DNA of 64,000 bases from CALUTH01 sp964452495 (lineage in GTDB: Bacteria; Cyanobacteriota; Vampirovibrionia; Gastranaerophilales; Gastranaerophilaceae). Position 1 is the first letter of the stretch; each line of letters opens with the position of its first letter. The notes beneath the pieces are model-generated. The model saw nothing but the letters and a program-made list of their open reading frames with translations, did no database searches and was not told the origin of the DNA. Shown here piece by piece: positions 61,030 to 64,000 of this stretch. Where the stretch lies: contig CAYVMC010000005.1 of the NCBI GenBank assembly GCA_964452495.1, positions 1 through 64,000 on the forward strand, read 5' to 3'. The position numbers were made by a program, and so were the translations under genes.

Positions 61030-62082
61030 TTACACAACTGACTCTACAATCTGCCTGTTAACACCGTTAACAACAGCTTCTTTAGCAACTCTTACCGCAT
61101 TTTTAATAGCGTAAGCTTTACTTCTGCCATGAGATATTACCGTTATACCTTTAATACCCAGTAAAAGTGCTCCGCCAAATTCTTCATAATTAATTTTTGT
61201 GTAAATTCTTTTCATAAACGGTTTTGCAAGAAAACCTATTATCATACCCAAAAAATCTGATTTGAATTGTTCTTTAAGCATTCTAAATAACATAGAAGAG
61301 GTACCTTCTGTGATTTTTAACGCGACATTTCCTACAAAACCATCACACACAACAACATCACACAGATTTAGGAAAATTTCCCGCCCTTCAATATTGCCAA
61401 CAAAATTAAATTTATCCTGTTCTTCTTCCAGAAGTTTATACGTGTGCTGTGCAAGTTCATTCCCCTTGCCTGCTTCTTCACCGATATTAAGAACACCTAC
61501 ACGAGGATTTTCAATCCCCAAAACATTTTTAGAGAAAGTCTGTCCCATAATAGCAAACTGTCTTAACATCTCCGGCGTACAATTACTGTTTGCACCTCCG
61601 TCAATAACCACAATTGGCTTCTTCATTGTAGGAAGAGTAACAGCAATCGCAGGACGGTCAATCCCGTGAATTCTGCCTAACCCGAATAAACTTGCAGCCA
61701 TTGCCGCACCTGTAGAACCTGCGGCAACAAGAGCATCAGAACTTCCTGTTGCCATTGAGTTTACAGCTAATACTATTGAGGATTTTTTCTTTTTACGAAT
61801 AGCCTGCCCGGGAGCTTCACCCATTTCTATAACCTCAGATGCATGGGTTATTTTTATGTCCAGAGATTTTACATCAACACGTACTCTACGCTTTCTGCCA
61901 GGTCTGCCGCATTCGGATAAAAATCCTTCCTTAGCAATTTGTTCAAGAACCTGCTCAATCCTGTCTTGATTTCCTACAAGTTCTAATTCTACACCGTAAT
62001 CCTGAGCCGCCCATACAGCTCCTGCTATTACTTCATACGGTGCGTAGTCCCCACCCATTGCGTCAATAGCTATTCTTGTCAT
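61030..62082 (-). CDS. plsX: Phosphate acyltransferase PlsX
   Basis: This 350-residue protein converts acyl-ACP to acyl-phosphate for PlsY, the entry to phospholipids. It has the family start IAIDAMGGDYAP, ATGSSDALVAAGSTGAAMA, and VVCDGFVGNVALKITEG with GSALLG-like GGALLLGIKG. AGAGGA precedes the ATG. The rpmF-plsX-fabH order is a classical bacterial arrangement linking translation and lipid synthesis. Confidence 0.96.
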   Translation of the reverse strand: MTRIAIDAMGGDYAPYEVIAGAVWAAQDYGVELELVGNQDRIEQVLEQIAKEGFLSECGRPGRKRRVRVDVKSLDIKITHASEVIEMGEAPGQAIRKKKKSSIVLAVNSMATGSSDALVAAGSTGAAMAASLFGLGRIHGIDRPAIAVTLPTMKKPIVVIDGGANSNCTPEMLRQFAIMGQTFSKNVLGIENPRVGVLNIGEEAGKGNELAQHTYKLLEEEQDKFNFVGNIEGREIFLNLCDVVVCDGFVGNVALKITEGTSSMLFRMLKEQFKSDFLGMIIGFLAKPFMKRIYTKINYEEFGGALLLGIKGITVISHGRSKAYAIKNAVRVAKEAVVNGVNRQIVESVV

Positions 62083-62108
62083 CTTTTCCTCTTATTTATG
62101 TAAAGTAA

Positions 62109-62510
62109 CTATTCTTCAGTCTTTTCTTCAGTTTCAGCCTTTACTTCATCAACTGCTTTTTCTTCAGATTCCTCTGCTTTGGTTTCTTCAACAGCTTCAG
62201 CCTTAACTTCTTCGGAAGTTTCAGTTTTCACTTCTTCAACCTTTGTTTCTTCAACTTTTGGTTCAGTTTTAGCTTTAGACTTATTTGATTTTTTAGTGGA
62301 TTTTACTTCTTCCGTACCACTTTCAACATAACCCGGAGCCTTGATGCTTACCACTTTCCCCTTGTATTGCCCGCAAGACATACAAACAGTATGTGCTAAA
62401 ACTGTTGCGCCGCAATTAGGACACTTAGCTGTTTCCGGCTTTGTTGCCTTCCAGTTTGATCTTCTTTTTCCTTGAGCACTATGCCCGGTTCTTTTCTTTG
62501 GTACTGCCAT
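62109..62510 (-). CDS. rpmF: 50S ribosomal protein L32 with a long acidic tail
   Basis: Residues 1-58 are a normal bL32: MAVPKKRTGHSAQGKRRSNW, then the zinc ribbon Cys30-Cys33 and Cys43-Cys46. Standard L32 ends near residue 57-60, but here about 75 residues more follow, low-complexity and rich in Glu, Lys, Val and Thr (repeated VEETK/VKAE units), without a stop. AAAGG precedes the ATG. The tail would project from the large subunit. It is encoded between yceD and plsX as usual. Confidence 0.93.
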   Translation of the reverse strand: MAVPKKRTGHSAQGKRRSNWKATKPETAKCPNCGATVLAHTVCMSCGQYKGKVVSIKAPGYVESGTEEVKSTKKSNKSKAKTEPKVEETKVEEVKTETSEEVKAEAVEETKAEESEEKAVDEVKAETEEKTEE

Positions 62511-62557
62511 TTTTCTATACCTTTCTTTTTGCTTTTTCTACTTCGACTAGTTGTATT

Positions 62558-63031
62558 TTATTCTACATTTTTAAATATATCGAGTCTTTCGTCTGTCATC
62601 TGATATTCTTCATCTGTTATAAAAAGACCTTCACTACAATTTATACCACAAACTTTTTTATTTGGTAAAGATAATATTACAGATTGATACAATAAGTCAT
62701 AAACATCAATTTCATCCGCACCATTTAAGTCCGTTATAAACTGTCCGTTTTTAAGTTCTACCTCGTTGCCATACTCGCCGTAGAGCGTTGTTCTGGCATA
62801 AGTTTCGTCAATATCAAAATCTAATTTCTGTACAAATGGTTCAAGGCAGATATCACATTCAAGATTAATTTCACCATTTACGTGACCGACTACCTCAATA
62901 AACTCGCCTAAAGATTTGAAGGTTAAGGAACTATCCACTTTGGCAGATAATTCCTCAATCTCAAAATTATAATGCTTTGTAAGGACTTTATTGTCTTCTT
63001 TTTCAATGTCCTTAATTTTTACACTATACAT
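62558..63031 (-). CDS. YceD/DUF177 family protein
   Basis: This 157-residue protein precedes rpmF, the classical context of YceD, which is linked to 23S rRNA processing or accumulation. The central LECDICLEPFVQKLDFDIDETYA is the DUF177 core, and a Cys-containing CGINCSEGL lies near the end (two CxxxC-like sites). It overlaps the preceding gene by 8 bp, with GAGGA inside it. Confidence 0.88.
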   Translation of the reverse strand: MYSVKIKDIEKEDNKVLTKHYNFEIEELSAKVDSSLTFKSLGEFIEVVGHVNGEINLECDICLEPFVQKLDFDIDETYARTTLYGEYGNEVELKNGQFITDLNGADEIDVYDLLYQSVILSLPNKKVCGINCSEGLFITDEEYQMTDERLDIFKNVE

Positions 63032-63287
63032 AAGGTTCCTCTTGAAGTATCAAGCCTGCAATTTGTGTTGATACAAAACATAGCTTTCTAACAGGTCCTA
63101 TAGGTTCTTTTTCTACGAGAACCGGATTTGGTGACTTCATTAATTGTTTCAGTTCAGCATATACAGCCTGAGGATTTTCAAAATACAAAACCACGGGCGT
63201 AGCAGACCCTTTTAAAAAGAGTACCAGAGCTGTTCTTGTTTGCTGCGGTGGCTGTGGCTGTTGTGGCGGGGGATATTGCTGTGCCAT
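63024..63287 (-). CDS. Small conserved-looking protein with Pro/Gln N-terminus
   Basis: This 87-residue protein starts with a Pro/Gln-rich segment (MAQQYPPPQQPQPPQQ), then a compact alpha/beta core: strands ALVLFLKG and VVLYFENP, helix VYAELKQLMKS, strands VLVEKEPIG and KLCFVSTQIAGLIL. It has a very strong AAGGAGGT site. It lies between tpiA and yceD with an 8-bp overlap to the latter. I do not recognise the family with certainty; the core style is reminiscent of small cyanobacterial-type proteins. Confidence 0.75.
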   Translation of the reverse strand: MAQQYPPPQQPQPPQQTRTALVLFLKGSATPVVLYFENPQAVYAELKQLMKSPNPVLVEKEPIGPVRKLCFVSTQIAGLILQEEPYV

Positions 63288-63306
63288 ATGAACCTCCTTA
63301 TAATCC

Positions 63307-63999
63307 TTATACAGATACTTTCATTGTGTTTGCAATGATTTCGTTAAAACTTTCGGCTGTAAGACTTGCACCGCCTACTAATGCACCGTCTATATCAGAT
63401 TTTGACATCTGCTCTTCAATAGTAGATGGTTTAACAGAACCGCCGTAAAGAATTCTAATAGAATCTGCTGCTTGTGCGCCTGCAGTTTCTCTAACAACGC
63501 TTCTAATCATTGAGATTACTCTGTTTGCTTCATCAGCATCACATGTTTTTCCTGTGCCGATTGCCCAGATTGGTTCATAAGCGATAACTGATTTTGCGAC
63601 ATCTTCAGATGAAATACCGTCTAATGCTGCTTTTATTTGGGATGAAATGTGGCTGTCAGTAATCCCGGCTTCTCTTTGTTCAAGAGTTTCACCACAGCAA
63701 ATAATTGGTACTAAACCGCCTGCAAGAATTGCTTTTGCTTTTAGGTTAATCATTTCATCCGTTTCGGAAAAATATTGTCTTCTTTCAGAGTGACCGATTA
63801 TAACATAATCACATCCTGCATCCTTAAGCATTTCTACAGAAACTTCACCGGTATAAGCCCCTGATGATTTCCAATGACAGTTTTGAGCCGCAATTGCAAT
63901 TTTATCACAACCAGCTTCACAGCTGCTTTTTTCATTTGCAACAACTGATAGTGATGTAAACGTAGGTGCTATAACAATACCCGGCAGTTGGGATTCAGA
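63307..63999 (-). CDS. tpiA: Triosephosphate isomerase (5' end beyond window)
   Basis: The visible 230 codons encode the last nine-tenths of the TIM barrel that interconverts dihydroxyacetone phosphate and glyceraldehyde-3-P. Seen are QNCHWKSSGAYTGE, the electrophile His in IIGHSERR, the catalytic Glu in AYEPIWAIGTG and the phosphate loop YGGSVKPS / DGALVGGASL. The frame is open to the window edge, so the N-terminal strand and Lys loop are missing only through truncation. It is 19 bp upstream of the small Pro/Gln gene, so tpiA probably heads this transcript or continues it. Confidence 0.96.
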   Translation of the reverse strand, partial: SESQLPGIVIAPTFTSLSVVANEKSSCEAGCDKIAIAAQNCHWKSSGAYTGEVSVEMLKDAGCDYVIIGHSERRQYFSETDEMINLKAKAILAGGLVPIICCGETLEQREAGITDSHISSQIKAALDGISSEDVAKSVIAYEPIWAIGTGKTCDADEANRVISMIRSVVRETAGAQAADSIRILYGGSVKPSTIEEQMSKSDIDGALVGGASLTAESFNEIIANTMKVSV

Positions 64000-64000
64000 A

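Noticed and set aside
1..64000. CRISPR arrays, rRNA genes, transposases or integrases
   Set aside because: No regularly spaced repeats, rRNA-like sequences or recombinase motifs were seen on reading both strands.

Overview
The window looks like chromosomal DNA of an AT-rich, didermal bacterium. The best guess is a gut relative of the cyanobacteria (Gastranaerophilales / Melainabacteria, class Vampirovibrionia). The reasons are several prepilins with the MRKLGFTLAEVLITLGIIG-type leader, a PilT of cyanobacterial flavour, an MsbA-type exporter, a C-terminal-Phe beta-barrel-like protein, many lineage-style hypothetical proteins with low-complexity N-termini, and a low GC content. The assignment is inferred from gene style; no marker gene was searched. 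No rRNA, CRISPR array, transposase or integrated phage was seen.

Layout. 1-2.3 kb: tail of a Ser/Asn/Asp-rich protein, then a radical SAM/SPASM enzyme overlapping an SDR reductase. 2.4-6.5 kb (minus): beta-barrel-like protein, an ORF remnant, the two-subunit Fe-S serine dehydratase with a stand-alone receiver protein, and clpP. 6.5-13.3 kb: tRNA-Gly, a helicase-nuclease, a membrane-anchored glycogen-synthase-like enzyme and a tRNA-Val with an odd anticodon loop. 13.3-16.8 kb: DNA polymerase III delta' and delta, a small unknown, a HEAT-like protein and RNase HI. 16.9-31.4 kb: a large LysM/lysozyme/amidase protein, phosphomannomutase/phosphoglucomutase, TspO, a DegT-like protein, flavin reductase-rubredoxin, TSCPD and cupin proteins, pgi, 3-methyladenine glycosylase, RelA/SpoT, an HNH-like protein and pilT. 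31.6-37.3 kb: msbA and a pilin locus where three prepilin genes (+, -, +) begin with the same 258-bp block, identical down to the 5' untranslated region. 37.3-48.6 kb: dCMP deaminase and a complete pyrimidine operon (pyrK-D-E-B-C-F-carA-carB, then a TPR protein) behind a leader peptide and terminator. 48.6-54.7 kb: a triplicated membrane protein, GNAT, tsaD/obgE (divergent), periplasmic carbonic anhydrase and a P-loop kinase. 54.8-64 kb: the fatty-acid/phospholipid cluster tpiA-orf87-yceD-rpmF-plsX-fabH-orf110-fabD-orf83-fabG // acpP-fabF, interrupted by an oppositely oriented zinc-metalloprotease-like gene.

How the genes work together. The pyr operon encodes every step from bicarbonate and glutamine to UMP. 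It has a canonical promoter and what looks like a translation-coupled attenuator. The fab cluster encodes initiation (FabD, FabH), elongation (FabG, FabF, AcpP) and entry to phospholipid synthesis (PlsX), coupled to ribosomal protein L32 and YceD as in many bacteria. The most unusual element is the pilin locus: long identical modules in direct and inverted orientation joined to divergent C-terminal parts, which suggests ongoing gene conversion or inversion. Several genes without a Shine-Dalgarno sequence have a -10-like hexamer about 6 nt before ATG, suggesting leaderless transcripts.
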